In this document: piece by piece, positions 18,433 to 27,042 of the stretch
Position numbering within the stretch: position 1 is the stretch's first letter
Layout: each line of letters opens with the position of its first letter
Assembly (NCBI RefSeq): GCF_004339545.1
Contig: NZ_SMGD01000013.1
Span: forward strand, 310,001 to 374,000
Direction: 5' to 3'
Source: Celerinatantimonas diazotrophica
Lineage (GTDB): Bacteria; Pseudomonadota; Gammaproteobacteria; Enterobacterales; Celerinatantimonadaceae
Length of the DNA stretch: 64,000 nucleotides
Notes under the pieces: generated by a model
What the model saw: only the letters and a program-made list of their open reading frames with translations
What the model was told of the DNA's origin: nothing
Database searches by the model: none
Program-made: the position numbers and the translations under genes

Positions 18433-19152
18433 TCACATATTCAAATAAAAATCCTGACAAAGTTGACGATAGCCAGATGAATATCGTCCCGGAGCATCTT
18501 CAATCACTAGTTGCTGATGCTCTGTCTCTTTAAAAAAGCGCGCTAATTCGACCAGTAACCGGACAGGCTCGGCCTGGGTAGGTTTGCTCTTAACTTCACA
18601 AAGGCGATGCACAAACCAGTCGCGATGTACTGCGTAATCAATCAACGCTTGAGCCTGAGCAAATGGTAATACAAGCGACACCCGCCCTCGCTCTTTTAGC
18701 AAAATTGCCGCTTTGTCTAACAATTGTGAGTGAAGTAGCGCCCCCGTTTGTCGCGCAATTGCCCGCCGATGATCGTTAAAAGACTGGCCATGTGCAAAAT
18801 AAGGTGGGTTACAAACAATATGGGTAAATGGTGGCGCCACAAAATTTAAAAAATCAGCCTCAACGACACCAATACGATTCGGCCAAGGACTGTGCATCAC
18901 ATTTAAACGCGTCTGTTCGCAAGCGTCAGGGTCAATATCAAGGGCCGTGATTTTAATTTCTGGAGCACTACGCTGCGCGAGCATCAAACTGATTAAACCA
19001 CTGCCACAACCGACATCTAAAATATGCTGCTCTTTATTAATCTGTGCCCAAGCTCCGAGCAACATACCATCGGTACCAACTTTCATTGCGCATAAATGAT
19101 GAGCCACATGGAACTGCTTTAAGGTGAATCCCGGCTGATTTTGCCACTCCAA
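18433..19152 (-). CDS. trmN: tRNA1(Val) A37 N6-methyltransferase TrmN6
   Basis: Methylates adenine 37 of tRNA-Val with S-adenosylmethionine. It has 239 residues, with FTLKQFHVAHHLCAMKVGTDG at the N-terminus, SAM motif ILDVGCGSGLISL and catalytic NPPY (VCNPPYF), and it ends in DFYLNM. The start is taken as TTG at 19152, eight bases after AGGAG; an out-of-frame ATG directly after the AGGAG is too close. In E. coli trmN (yfiC) is divergent from srmB. Here the pair is kept but 2.2 kb of accessory DNA separates them. A degenerate copy of this gene's start region lies at 21208-21251. Confidence 0.93.
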   Translation of the reverse strand: MEWQNQPGFTLKQFHVAHHLCAMKVGTDGMLLGAWAQINKEQHILDVGCGSGLISLMLAQRSAPEIKITALDIDPDACEQTRLNVMHSPWPNRIGVVEADFLNFVAPPFTHIVCNPPYFAHGQSFNDHRRAIARQTGALLHSQLLDKAAILLKERGRVSLVLPFAQAQALIDYAVHRDWFVHRLCEVKSKPTQAEPVRLLVELARFFKETEHQQLVIEDAPGRYSSGYRQLCQDFYLNM

Positions 19153-19190
19153 TTCGCCATCTCCTAAATCAAATCACAAAAATTTCAATT
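19147..19190. repeat. Left copy of a degenerate direct repeat bounding the island
   Basis: The first few trmN codons plus its leader. It aligns to 21208-21251 with about 81% identity and one gap, sharing the exact core AAATCAAATCA and the end TTTCAAT. It suggests that the trmN start region was duplicated when the island between trmN and srmB arrived. Confidence 0.5.
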
Positions 19191-19235
19191 CATTAAATGC
19201 ATTATTATAGCGCGACTGGCAGCTCACCCAATAAC

Positions 19236-19351
19236 TAGGGACTGTTGACCTTTGGTGATTAGTTTTGCAGAAATCTGAGAGGGATTTAGGCAAGGCAAAC
19301 GTTGTGCCGTTTATTCTCCACAAAGAACGTTTAACGCTGGATAAATTCCTC
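19236..19351 (-). repeat. Truncated MITE copy (right half only)
   Basis: Starts TA-GGGACTGTTGACCTTTGGTG, the terminal repeat of the elements at 25.7 and 29.3 kb, in reverse orientation. It follows their right half to GAGGAATTT at 19351, with a four-base difference inside. The left half, including the other terminal repeat, is absent and is replaced by an acetyltransferase gene fragment. Confidence 0.82.
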
Positions 19352-19510
19352 AAACGGACCATCGTTTGCTTCAATGACTCTTTTTGAGGGGTAATTATCT
19401 TCATCGGCAGTGATCAAAACCCGTTCAATGCCTAACGCTTGCGCTTTAGCAAGAACCAGTTTCAACATTAACGCCCCTTTACCTTGGCTGCGGATTGCAA
19501 GTGTCAGGCG
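19352..19510 (-). pseudogene. GNAT acetyltransferase fragment fused to MITE
   Basis: Minus-strand frame beginning LTLAIRSQGKGALMLKL and continuing KAQALGIERVLITADEDN, PSKRVIEANDGPFEE. This is the acetyl-CoA loop (Q/RxxGxG/A) and C-terminal half of a GNAT. An in-frame stop lies just upstream and no start is present. The C-terminal codons EEFIQR and the TAA come from the abutting MITE. The N-terminal half is gone, so it is a decayed gene whose end was replaced by the element. Confidence 0.75.
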
Positions 19511-19540
19511 TTATGCTTTTATGGGATCAGTTTGGCTTTG

Positions 19541-20086
19541 TTATTTTTCGGCCCACACTTTTCGGCTTAATCCATAAATCGCATGATCGACCACCTGCCC
19601 ATTTAGGTTTTCTGAACATGTAATGATCCCTTCAAGACTAAAACCTAAACGCTCACAAACTTTACGGCTTGGCTGATTGTCGACTGCTGCTGAAATTTCT
19701 ACTTTTTGCATATCAAGTTCAGTAAATGCAATTTCAATCAGTTTGGACACAGACTTGCTGACGATTCCTTTGCCTTGATATTGCTCACTGAGCCAGTAGC
19801 CAATTTCAACTTTTTTAAGGTTATGATTAATTGTGTTAAAACTAATATTACCGACTAATTCCTCGCCATAAAACATAGCACACGCTAATGACTTGCCATC
19901 CGCATAATTGTGTAATGACTGTTTAATGAAACTAAGAAAAAAGTCGCTATTTTCTGCATCTTGAGGTCAAGTTAACCACTTACTCAAGTATTCCCGCTCT
20001 CTCATTACAATTGCAAAATATAGAGGGGCTAATTTGGGCTCGACTAAAGCCAGCCTTACTTCCTTATCAACAGTCAATGTAAACAT
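19541..20086 (-). pseudogene. RimJ/RimL-type GNAT acetyltransferase with one internal stop
   Basis: Read from the ATG at 20086 (ribosome-binding site AAGGA), the frame encodes 181 residues like B. subtilis YdaF: MFTLTVDKEVRLALVEPK at the start, VEIGYWLSEQYQGKGIVSKS as the acetyl-CoA motif, and NQPSRKVCERLGFSLEG. A single in-frame TGA at 19967-19969, right after KWLT, interrupts it. Both sides keep the same frame and family similarity. The change may be recent (TGG to TGA is one step), or the remaining 111-residue part could be translated from an internal ATG at 19876. It belongs to the trmN-srmB island. Confidence 0.82.
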
Positions 20087-20197
20087 AATTTTCCTTGTTA
20101 AAAGATAACGACTTATAGTCATATTTAAATTCGAAAATGATTTAATCACTCATCCCGTTGAAGCACACCACACTTTGCATGACCAATCGAGTTTTCA

Positions 20198-20743
20198 CTA
20201 TTTATGATGAATGGCTAAATAGTCACTTAAATAAAACAGATATGACGGATGCTTTAGACCAGTGGGCTTATAAAACTCATCGTGTGTGTAATGAAAACCC
20301 AGTGATTTTAAAAGATTCCGAGACCCAATATTTTGCGGGTGATGACCAGCAAACAATGCATCTATGTTCAGATTATTAAACGCATAACTCATGATGGTTT
20401 GCGCGGCCTCTCTTGCATATCCCTTTCTCCATTGCAATGGGAGTATATGAAAACCGATCTCTAATATTTTGTTATCTAAATCATAAGGTCTCAAACCTGC
20501 ACACCCAATATGCTCACCGCTAGTAAGCTTAAAAATAGGCCAATACTGGTAACCAAATTTCCTTTTCGTTACTAATTCCTGGCTTAGTCGTTCTCTAACC
20601 CGTAACTCTGTAAATTGACCCGTGCTATCAAAGAACTTCGTAACGTTGTAATCGCCCCATAACCCTAACGCTAAATCAAAATCGGCTCTCTTCCATTCAC
20701 TAAAACCAAGGCGTTTAGATGTGATAAAATAATTTCTCTGCAC
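20198..20743 (-). CDS. GNAT family N-acetyltransferase
   Basis: Intact 181-residue RimJ/RimL-like acetyltransferase, which transfers an acetyl group from acetyl-CoA to an amine of unknown identity. Visible are an N-terminal TSKRLGFSEWKRADFDLALGLWGD, the acetyl-CoA loop LEIGFHILPLQWRKGYAREA, and NIGSRNLLKSLGFHYTHDEF. The start is GTG at 20743 preceded by AAGGAG at good spacing. It is the only complete gene in the island between trmN and srmB and is codirectional with two decayed GNATs. Confidence 0.85.
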   Translation of the reverse strand: MQRNYFITSKRLGFSEWKRADFDLALGLWGDYNVTKFFDSTGQFTELRVRERLSQELVTKRKFGYQYWPIFKLTSGEHIGCAGLRPYDLDNKILEIGFHILPLQWRKGYAREAAQTIMSYAFNNLNIDALFAGHHPQNIGSRNLLKSLGFHYTHDEFYKPTGLKHPSYLFYLSDYLAIHHK

Positions 20744-21353
20744 ATATGCTCCTTATATATCATAGTGGCCTTCAGTCTATTCTCAGCTATCGGACCCTCC
20801 TGCCGCAACGGTGATAACGCCGATAAATGGGTCAAATTTAAACTGGCGTTGCCAGTTAAAAAGTGTTCATAACCTAACCCTGAGTATAATTCTGCTCCCT
20901 AAATGTTTAAAAGCTATTTCTTGGCATAACAACGAAACAGGTTCTGCGAATAACGTTGTCGGTTTAGTTGCTTATATTGTCAATTCATTTAATGAGTTAG
21001 ATTAGCGTGCACATAGTTTCCATAGTCGATCAAAAAATGGCTAAAAACCAAAAAGTGAATCCAAATAAGGTGAGCAAGCAATGAGTTAAAGATCCGCTTC
21101 TAGAAGAGGTTCACCCTTATCCATGGAACCAGTACGATGGTTGATATAGCTAGCAAACCGTGGCCAAAATGACTTGCCACTACACATATCTATAGCCGGT
21201 ATTACGACTGCAACTTGGCATCACCCAAATCAAATCATAAGAAATTTCAATAATTGCTGTCATAACGCTTATAATGAGCAACAAACTTTAGAAACAGCCA
21301 AAGCGATTGCAAGTTTACCCATAAGCCATACCACTTCTGATTTAAGAGAACTT
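20744..21353. other. Right part of the island, no gene recognised
   Basis: About 600 bases between the GNAT gene and srmB. Short frames (for example MAKNQKVNPNKVSKQ near 21037, ended by TGA) look like gene debris but matched no family I know. The degenerate trmN-start repeat lies at 21208-21251. The srmB promoter must be in the last 150 bases. Confidence 0.5.
21208..21251. repeat. Right copy of a degenerate direct repeat bounding the island
   Basis: Degenerate counterpart of 19147-19190 (trmN start and leader), same orientation, about 2.06 kb away. The ribosome-binding site and start codon of trmN are not preserved in this copy. Confidence 0.48.
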
Positions 21354-22589
21354 ATGACATTTGACCAATTAGAGCTTGATGAAGCTCTCATTAAAGCCCT
21401 AGAAAACCAGCAGCTAACACGTCCAACCTTGATCCAGCAGGAAGTGATTCCGACGTTGCTAGATGGCCATGATGTATTAGCCTGTGCCCCGACGGGGACC
21501 GGGAAAACACTCGCTTATTTACTTCCAATTTTTCAGCACTTGCTTGACTTTACTCGACGCGGCAAAGGACCAGCTCGCGTATTAATTCTAACTCCCACAC
21601 GGGAGCTTGCAGTGCAAGTCGCTGAACAAGCCCGACAGTTAGCCCAACATACCCGCCATCAAGTGATCGATATTACCGGTGGCGTGCATTTTAGCGAACA
21701 TGCCGAACAATTTAAAAATGGCTGCGATATTGTCGTTGCTACACCAGGGCGCTTAATTGAATATATCAACGCACAGGTCTTTGACACTCAAGCGATTGAA
21801 TGGTTAATTCTTGATGAAGCTGACCGCATGCTCGATATGGGCTTTATCAAAGAGATGCAACTTATTGCCAGCGAGTTAACAGCCCGCCAACGCACAGCGC
21901 TCTTTTCTGCCACACTAGAGGGCAACCTTTTAGAAGATTTCGCCCAAAAAGTGATGCGCGATGCCCAATTTATTGATGTCGATCCACCGCGCAGAGAGCG
22001 TGGTAAAATTATGGAGATCTATCATCATTGTGATGATGTGTCTCATAAACGGGCCATTCTATGCCATTATTTAACGCAAGATGATGTCAGTCGAGCGATT
22101 GTTTTTGTTAAAACCCGAGACCGTCTTGACGAACTGGTTGCATATTTACAAAGCCAAGGCATTAACGCGGCCTATTTGCGCGGCGAAATGTCGCAAGGAC
22201 GGCGCACCGCAGCACTAGATCGGTTTAAAATGGGTCAGGTGAAAGTGCTACTAGCCACCGATGTTGCTTCTCGAGGTATTGATATTGCCGATATCAGCCA
22301 CGTCATTAACTATGATATGCCCCGCACTGCCGATGTGTACGTCCATCGCATAGGCCGAACCGCCCGCGGCGGTAAAAAAGGCTGGGCAGTGAGTTTGGTT
22401 GAAGCACACGACCTTCCCACTTTGGGGAAAATCGAGCGTTATACTAAAAATTCAATCAGTCGGCGCGTGATTGATGGCCTGCGTCCACAACACAAAGTCC
22501 CAACTAAGCTAAAGAAAAAGCCCAAAAAGCCAAAGTCTAAAGATAAAAGCAAAAAAACGGCAAAAAAAGCCCCCAAACGCCGTTCATAA
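21354..22589 (+). CDS. srmB: ATP-dependent RNA helicase SrmB
   Basis: DEAD-box helicase that helps assemble the 50S subunit. The 411 residues start MTFDQLELDEALIKAL. They hold the Q motif (TRPTLIQQ), Walker A (APTGTGKT), PTRELA, DEAD, SAT (LFSATLEG), VFVKTRDR, ATDVASRGID and HRIGRTARGG. The tail is rich in Lys and Pro, as in E. coli SrmB. The ATG at 21354 follows AAGAGA. A TTG start at 21174 would add 60 non-family residues reading through the island repeat and is rejected. The divergent partner trmN matches E. coli context. Confidence 0.94.
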   Translation: MTFDQLELDEALIKALENQQLTRPTLIQQEVIPTLLDGHDVLACAPTGTGKTLAYLLPIFQHLLDFTRRGKGPARVLILTPTRELAVQVAEQARQLAQHTRHQVIDITGGVHFSEHAEQFKNGCDIVVATPGRLIEYINAQVFDTQAIEWLILDEADRMLDMGFIKEMQLIASELTARQRTALFSATLEGNLLEDFAQKVMRDAQFIDVDPPRRERGKIMEIYHHCDDVSHKRAILCHYLTQDDVSRAIVFVKTRDRLDELVAYLQSQGINAAYLRGEMSQGRRTAALDRFKMGQVKVLLATDVASRGIDIADISHVINYDMPRTADVYVHRIGRTARGGKKGWAVSLVEAHDLPTLGKIERYTKNSISRRVIDGLRPQHKVPTKLKKKPKKPKSKDKSKKTAKKAPKRRS

Positions 22590-22595
22590 ATCCAG

Positions 22596-22636
22596 TTTCA
22601 AAAGAGGGAGCAATGTGATGCATCCCTCTTTTGAAA
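22596..22636 (+). terminator. Hairpin after srmB
   Basis: Perfect fourteen-base stem TTTCAAAAGAGGGA / TCCCTCTTTTGAAA with a thirteen-base loop, seven bases after the srmB stop. The T-rich 3' arm could serve as the termination tract. Confidence 0.65.
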
Positions 22637-22826
22637 TAACCCTAAATTTACTTTTGTAATCGCTCGAAACATTTTATAATCACGCCCCTTAAAGCAGCTG
22701 AACCACTTCAGCATAACCCAACCTTGAATCTGTTCTGACTAACAGCAATCACAGAATTTAGCAGATTCAGTTTGCTTTCCCCATTCAGCGGAATACAAAC
22801 AACAGCAAGGAAAACTAGGAATAACT

Positions 22827-24221
22827 ATGAGCACCCAGAAACCGGCGCCATCAACGGATTTGGTTTATCATCTAAATGATCGCCCACCGTTTACTCAGGC
22901 TATTTTTGCCGCAATCCAACATCTATTGGCGATGTTTGTTGCCGTGATTACGCCTTCGTTAATCATCTGTCATGCGCTGCATGTTCCACCAGAACAGACC
23001 AATACCATTATTAGCATGTCGCTGTTTGCCTCCGGGATTTGCTCATTTATTCAAATTCGCACCATTGGTCCCATTGGCTCCGGATTACTGTCTATCCAGG
23101 GCACAAGTTTTAACTTTGTCGGCCCAATTATTGCTGCTGGATTAGCCCTTGAAAAAGGGGGCGCGGATATTAGTACCACCATGGCAGCCATTTTTGGCAC
23201 TATTTTATTGGCATCATTGGCCGAGATCCTACTGTCTCGAGTATTAGAATACGCGCAGCGGATTATCACCCCTCTCGTTTCTGGTATTGTTGTCACACTT
23301 ATTGGCCTGACACTCATTCAAGTTGGCCTGATATCTATTGGTGGCGGTAATGCAGCAATGCAAGATGGCAGTTTCGGCAGCTTGCAAAACTTGATGTTGG
23401 CAGGCATTGTCATTGCGTTAATCGTTTTATTTAATCGCTCTAAAAACCCGTATTTGCGAGTGGCTTCGATTGTCATTGCCATGGCCGTTGGTTATTTAGT
23501 TGCTTATTGCTTAGGCCTTGTCAATACCCAACATTTGGCTAAAACCAGCTTCGTTGCGTTCCCCATTCCCATGCAGTTTGGAATTGGATTTGATACTAGT
23601 TTATTTGTCCCGCTTATCCTTATTTTTTTAGTGACAGCACTGGAAGCAATCGGCGATATTACCGCAACCTCTGAAGTCTCCGGCGAACCGGTTAAAGGGC
23701 CTATTTATATTCGCCGCATTAAAGGTGGTGTTCTGGCAGATGGCTTAAATTCAGCGATTGCCGCCCTATTTAACAGTTTCCCAAATTCAACCTTTAGCCA
23801 GAACAATGGGATTATCATGCTAACTGGGGTTGCAAGCCGTTATGTGGGCTACTTTATTGCTGCTATGTTGGTGCTTTTAGGCTTATTGCCAGGCGTTGCT
23901 AACTTCGTGCAACTGATTCCCGATGCAGTCTTAGGCGGAGCAACATTAATTATGTTCGGAACGATTGCCGGAGCAGGAATTCGAATTATTTCTCGGGTAG
24001 AAATTGACCGCCGAGCCGTTTTAATTATGGCAATCTCCTTCTCCCTAGGATTAGGTGTGGCCCAACAGCCAGAACTCCTTAAATTTATGCCTGATTTTGT
24101 GAAAAATATTCTTTCATCTGGAATTGCAACAGGGGGGATGGTCGCCATCCTTTTAAATTTGATTTTGCCTGAACAGACTCAGCCTACTAATAACCAAAAT
24201 GTAGTCGAACCTGTCGAATAA
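22827..24221 (+). CDS. xanP: Xanthine permease XanP
   Basis: Proton-coupled xanthine importer of the NCS2/NAT family in the inner membrane. It has 464 residues (E. coli XanP 463), with [34 protein letters not shown] at the start. Also present are [38 protein letters not shown] and the family signature region around [24 protein letters not shown]. Similarity to XanP is stronger than to uracil or urate permeases, but substrate range is inferred. A terminator follows directly. Confidence 0.88.
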   Translation: MSTQKPAPSTDLVYHLNDRPPFTQAIFAAIQHLLAMFVAVITPSLIICHALHVPPEQTNTIISMSLFASGICSFIQIRTIGPIGSGLLSIQGTSFNFVGPIIAAGLALEKGGADISTTMAAIFGTILLASLAEILLSRVLEYAQRIITPLVSGIVVTLIGLTLIQVGLISIGGGNAAMQDGSFGSLQNLMLAGIVIALIVLFNRSKNPYLRVASIVIAMAVGYLVAYCLGLVNTQHLAKTSFVAFPIPMQFGIGFDTSLFVPLILIFLVTALEAIGDITATSEVSGEPVKGPIYIRRIKGGVLADGLNSAIAALFNSFPNSTFSQNNGIIMLTGVASRYVGYFIAAMLVLLGLLPGVANFVQLIPDAVLGGATLIMFGTIAGAGIRIISRVEIDRRAVLIMAISFSLGLGVAQQPELLKFMPDFVKNILSSGIATGGMVAILLNLILPEQTQPTNNQNVVEPVE

Positions 24222-24229
24222 AAAACCAC

Positions 24230-24254
24230 AAAAGGACTCTCAATGAGTCCTTTT
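24230..24254 (+). terminator. Rho-independent terminator after xanP
   Basis: Ten-base stem AAAAGGACTC / GAGTCCTTTT with a five-base loop, nine bases after the xanP stop. Confidence 0.82.
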
Positions 24255-24355
24255 ACTTCACATTCATATGATAACTTTTAAAAAATTATTTACATTATCA
24301 ACAGCAACGTTCTAAAGTAATATCCGAGCAAGTTCTCAACTCAAGGATATAATCT

Positions 24356-24748
24356 ATGACAAAAAAAATAATGGCGTTATTAATCGTCTGTTTTGCCTTT
24401 GTTGCCACCCCTTCTTTTGCCGCCCAAGATGTCGCGGTCTCAATGCATCAAATGGCTAAAAGTTATCGTGCTGTCATGCAAGACGAAACGCTTAAATCGA
24501 TCACCGCTGATTTGGCTAAACTTCATGCAGCTGTCATTAAAGCAAGGGATGGGGTTCCTGATTTTCTAAAGGATAAGCCAGTGGATAATCCGCAACGACA
24601 GGTGTTTCGTGAAGGCATAAATCGCTTATTGAAACAGGTTGAACTCGCCCAAGAATATGCCAAAGAAGGCGATTTCAATAAAGCCAAAGAAGTGGCCGCA
24701 GGACTTAATAAACTTCGTCAGTATTATCATAAAAAACTAGGCGTTTAA
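24356..24748 (+). CDS. cybC: Periplasmic cytochrome b562
   Basis: Small four-helix heme protein of 130 residues. A signal peptide of about 22 residues (ends PSFAA) is followed by about 108 residues, like mature E. coli cytochrome b562 (106). The heme ligands are a Met near the mature N-terminus (VAVSMHQMAK) and a His near the C-terminus (RQYYHKKLGV). DKPVDNPQRQVFREGI matches the conserved helix 3 start. The cysteine pair of c-type heme binding is absent, as expected. Physiological role is unclear in all species. Confidence 0.88.
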   Translation: MTKKIMALLIVCFAFVATPSFAAQDVAVSMHQMAKSYRAVMQDETLKSITADLAKLHAAVIKARDGVPDFLKDKPVDNPQRQVFREGINRLLKQVELAQEYAKEGDFNKAKEVAAGLNKLRQYYHKKLGV

Positions 24749-24919
24749 ACCTAATACCTCGCTCTATTCAGCTTGATTCGATGAGTAGAGCGACTTAAGC
24801 CCCAATAAGCCATTTTCATCCTACCCTATTATTGATACACTAATTACTTATTGCTAGATTATGCTAGCTTTTTAGCCACTTCATAATGCTCATCGGCGTA
24901 TATAAATTTTTAAATTCAT

Positions 24920-25312
24920 ATGAAACGACCTGCAACTATTTCATTCATTTCAACCCTCCTTGTCACTGCCGGGATTTATTACCTAATCCAATTTGCTCTT
25001 GAACTTATACAATACAGAGATTTTTGGGATGCTCAGTTCCTACTGTCTTATTTTCTCATTAACGCGGTATTAACACCGCTTGTATATATTTTCACAGGGA
25101 TTGGCATTCAAAATGGCCGTCAGCTTTCACGCTTTATACTGCTGATGCTAGTCATTGCGACTTATGGATTCACTTTATATCGTTTAGGAACGCATGTTTT
25201 TCATTATGGCTTTTATTTCTTTATCCCACTGTTCATTAAACTATTTATTTTATGGCAACTCTTTTTTACACCTGCTGCCAAATATTTTTCAGCACAAAAT
25301 GAAGCTATCTAA
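24920..25312 (+). CDS. Small predicted membrane protein
   Basis: 130 residues with four hydrophobic helices (about 8-28, 42-62, 70-88 and 97-116) and a short polar tail. No family was recognised. The start codon has no strong ribosome-binding site, so the annotation rests on the open frame and its coherent membrane topology. Function unknown. Confidence 0.55.
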   Translation: MKRPATISFISTLLVTAGIYYLIQFALELIQYRDFWDAQFLLSYFLINAVLTPLVYIFTGIGIQNGRQLSRFILLMLVIATYGFTLYRLGTHVFHYGFYFFIPLFIKLFILWQLFFTPAAKYFSAQNEAI

Positions 25313-25685
25313 ACCACTCGCGCTATATAGGTTGATTTAAGTTGATATAAAAAGCGTATCCATCATACGAACTAGCTGCAGATTTTCTAACCCTTGATGA
25401 TTCATCACTTTTAAACTCACTTGATTTGAAACGATCGAGCAAACGCATTACGTGTCCATTGTTCTCCTCATATAAATCCACACAACCAAGTGGCTCTTAA
25501 ACGAGTGCTGACCAGCTGATATCGCATCGCCGCAATGCTGCGCGGACGACTTTCAGCTATGGGTCTTATCCTAGGAGTTCTCATGAGTCTCCTAGTTATC
25601 ATCCAGAATCGGGCGGAGGGCAGTGAAATTAGTTGGCTCGGGTGCACAAACTAAGTTTCAAAACAAATGATAGGTTAGAGATACC
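25313..25685. other. Intergenic region, no gene recognised
   Basis: About 370 bases before the MITE. All frames are broken. It includes an imperfect palindrome, CTAGGAG/CTCCTAG, near 25571-25595, which might be another decayed insertion site. Nothing else could be named. Confidence 0.45.
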
Positions 25686-25952
25686 TAGGGATTGTTGACC
25701 TTTGGTGGTTGAGTTTTGTTCAAATTAAACGCATTTTGAACGCGGCGCACCCTGCGTCGCTTAATGAGTTAAGCAAGCTGGGGGCAACAAAGTTCAGGAT
25801 GCGTTTAAATGAACCCCAAGGGCAGTATCTGAGAGGAATTTATCCAGCGTTAAACGTTCTTTGTGGAGAATAACTACACGGCACAACGTTTGCCTTGCCT
25901 AAATCCCTCTCAGATTTCTGCAAAACTAATCACAAAAGGTCAACAGTCCCTA
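25686..25952. mobile_element. MITE-like element, copy A (263 bp plus TA duplication)
   Basis: The element runs 25688-25950, bounded by TA (25686-25687, 25951-25952). Terminal inverted repeats begin GGGATTGTTGACC and end GGTCAACAGTCCC. It has no transposase. The left half folds around inverted repeats with AAACGCAT / ATGCGTTT cores. The right half is closed by ATCTGAGAGG / CCTCTCAGAT. It differs from copy B at 9 positions and has the same length. The implied empty site is CCTAGG. TA duplication within CTAG is the known target of IS630, so an IS630-family transposase probably mobilised it. Confidence 0.88.
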
Positions 25953-25964
25953 GGGTTTATATAA

Positions 25965-25992
25965 ATGACCCGTACACAAATGTACGGGTCAT
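25965..25992. repeat. Perfect hairpin of unknown role
   Basis: Twelve-base perfect stem ATGACCCGTACA / TGTACGGGTCAT with loop CAAA, directly right of the MITE. No T run follows on the plus strand. It could be a transcript end, a protein-binding site or the edge of another element. Confidence 0.5.
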
Positions 25993-26163
25993 ATCGAGTC
26001 AACAGCTTAAAAGAAGAGATGACTATGAATACAGTAATTGGCCTTATCTTCGAAAACACTACACAATTGGATTAAGAAAACCAAACATTGTATTGAACAA
26101 ACGAAGTCAAGCTGCCTTAGTTAATACTGCAATTGCATGTTAAATTCACACTCTTTTCCAATA

Positions 26164-26775
26164 TTATGCAATTGCTGCCAAATAGCGTTTCTCGACCTCC
26201 GGCCAGTTAATCACATTAAAAAATGCCTGGATGTACTCTGGGCGTTTATTTTGATATTTCAGATAATAGGCGTGCTCCCAAACATCAAGGCCTAAAATAG
26301 GTGTATGCGAGTGCATCAAAGGGCTATCTTGATTGAGAGAGTTTTCAACAACTAACGTGTTGTTCTGGGATACGGATAACCAAGCCCACCCACTCCCAAA
26401 ACGAGCAACAGCAGATTGAGTAAATGCCTCGCGAAAGGCCGCAAAGCCACCTAAGTCTTTAGTAATCGCTTGAGCGACAACGTCAGTCGGTTCACCTCCA
26501 CCATTCGGCGACATCACCGTCCAAAACAAAGAGTGATTAGCGTGTCCGCCACCATTGTTAATCACAGCTTGTCGTTTATCTTCAGGCAACTCATCGATGC
26601 GCCCCAACAACGCTTCGACAGGGAGCTTAGCGAGTTCGCTACCTTCAATCGCAGCATTTAACTTATTCACGTAAGTCTGATGGTGACGAGTGTGGTGGAT
26701 CTCCATCGTACGGGCATCAATGTGCGGTTCAAGTGCGTCATAAGCATAAGGTAGTTCAGGTAATGAATAAGACAT
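26164..26775 (-). CDS. sodA: Superoxide dismutase [Mn] family
   Basis: Converts superoxide to oxygen and hydrogen peroxide in the cytoplasm. It has 203 residues. The metal ligands appear in [21 protein letters not shown], and the DVWEHAYY signature (Asp and His). The GGHANH form and the Gly-rich loop point to manganese rather than iron type. Its ribosome-binding site is AGGAGAG. A Fur box lies at 26825, as for sodA in E. coli, which supports the Mn assignment. Confidence 0.92.
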   Translation of the reverse strand: MSYSLPELPYAYDALEPHIDARTMEIHHTRHHQTYVNKLNAAIEGSELAKLPVEALLGRIDELPEDKRQAVINNGGGHANHSLFWTVMSPNGGGEPTDVVAQAITKDLGGFAAFREAFTQSAVARFGSGWAWLSVSQNNTLVVENSLNQDSPLMHSHTPILGLDVWEHAYYLKYQNKRPEYIQAFFNVINWPEVEKRYLAAIA

Positions 26776-26824
26776 TTATCTCTCCTAGCTGCTATATTGA
26801 ATAATTACTACTAACAAATAAAAA

Positions 26825-26839
26825 TGATAATACTTATCA
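26825..26839 (-). promoter_or_regulatory. Fur box ahead of sodA
   Basis: TGATAATACTTATCA has one mismatch to the 7-1-7 consensus and lies 50 bases upstream of the sodA start codon. It predicts repression in iron-rich cells. Confidence 0.85.
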
Positions 26840-27042
26840 TTACTAAAATTCAATGTTTTTATACTTTTAGTAACATTTTTCTTACATCTAATTTGAATAT
26901 AAATACAAGATATATATAAATGTATTTAAAATCATATAGTTAACATCAAAATGCATTTGATGCTTGCGTCATTTAAAAGTATGATACAACTATATTTCAT
27001 CATCCTCTTAGCATTAACTATTTATTATGGTGAGGTTTTCAT

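Noticed and set aside
19505-19545. Integron attC-like sequence (TAACAAAGCC and CATAACGCC) between the GNAT genes
   Set aside because: No paired RYYYAAC/GTRRRRY-type core arms and no integrase; the GNAT genes are not in a cassette array as far as visible.
20158-20379. Plus-strand frame of 73 codons in the island
   Set aside because: It lies antisense inside the intact GNAT gene and has no family similarity.
25895-26143. Plus-strand frame starting in the right end of MITE copy A
   Set aside because: It reads out of the element through a hairpin into non-conserved DNA; no family match. A tiny frame MNTVIGLIFENTTQLD within this region has a fair ribosome-binding site but nothing else to support it.
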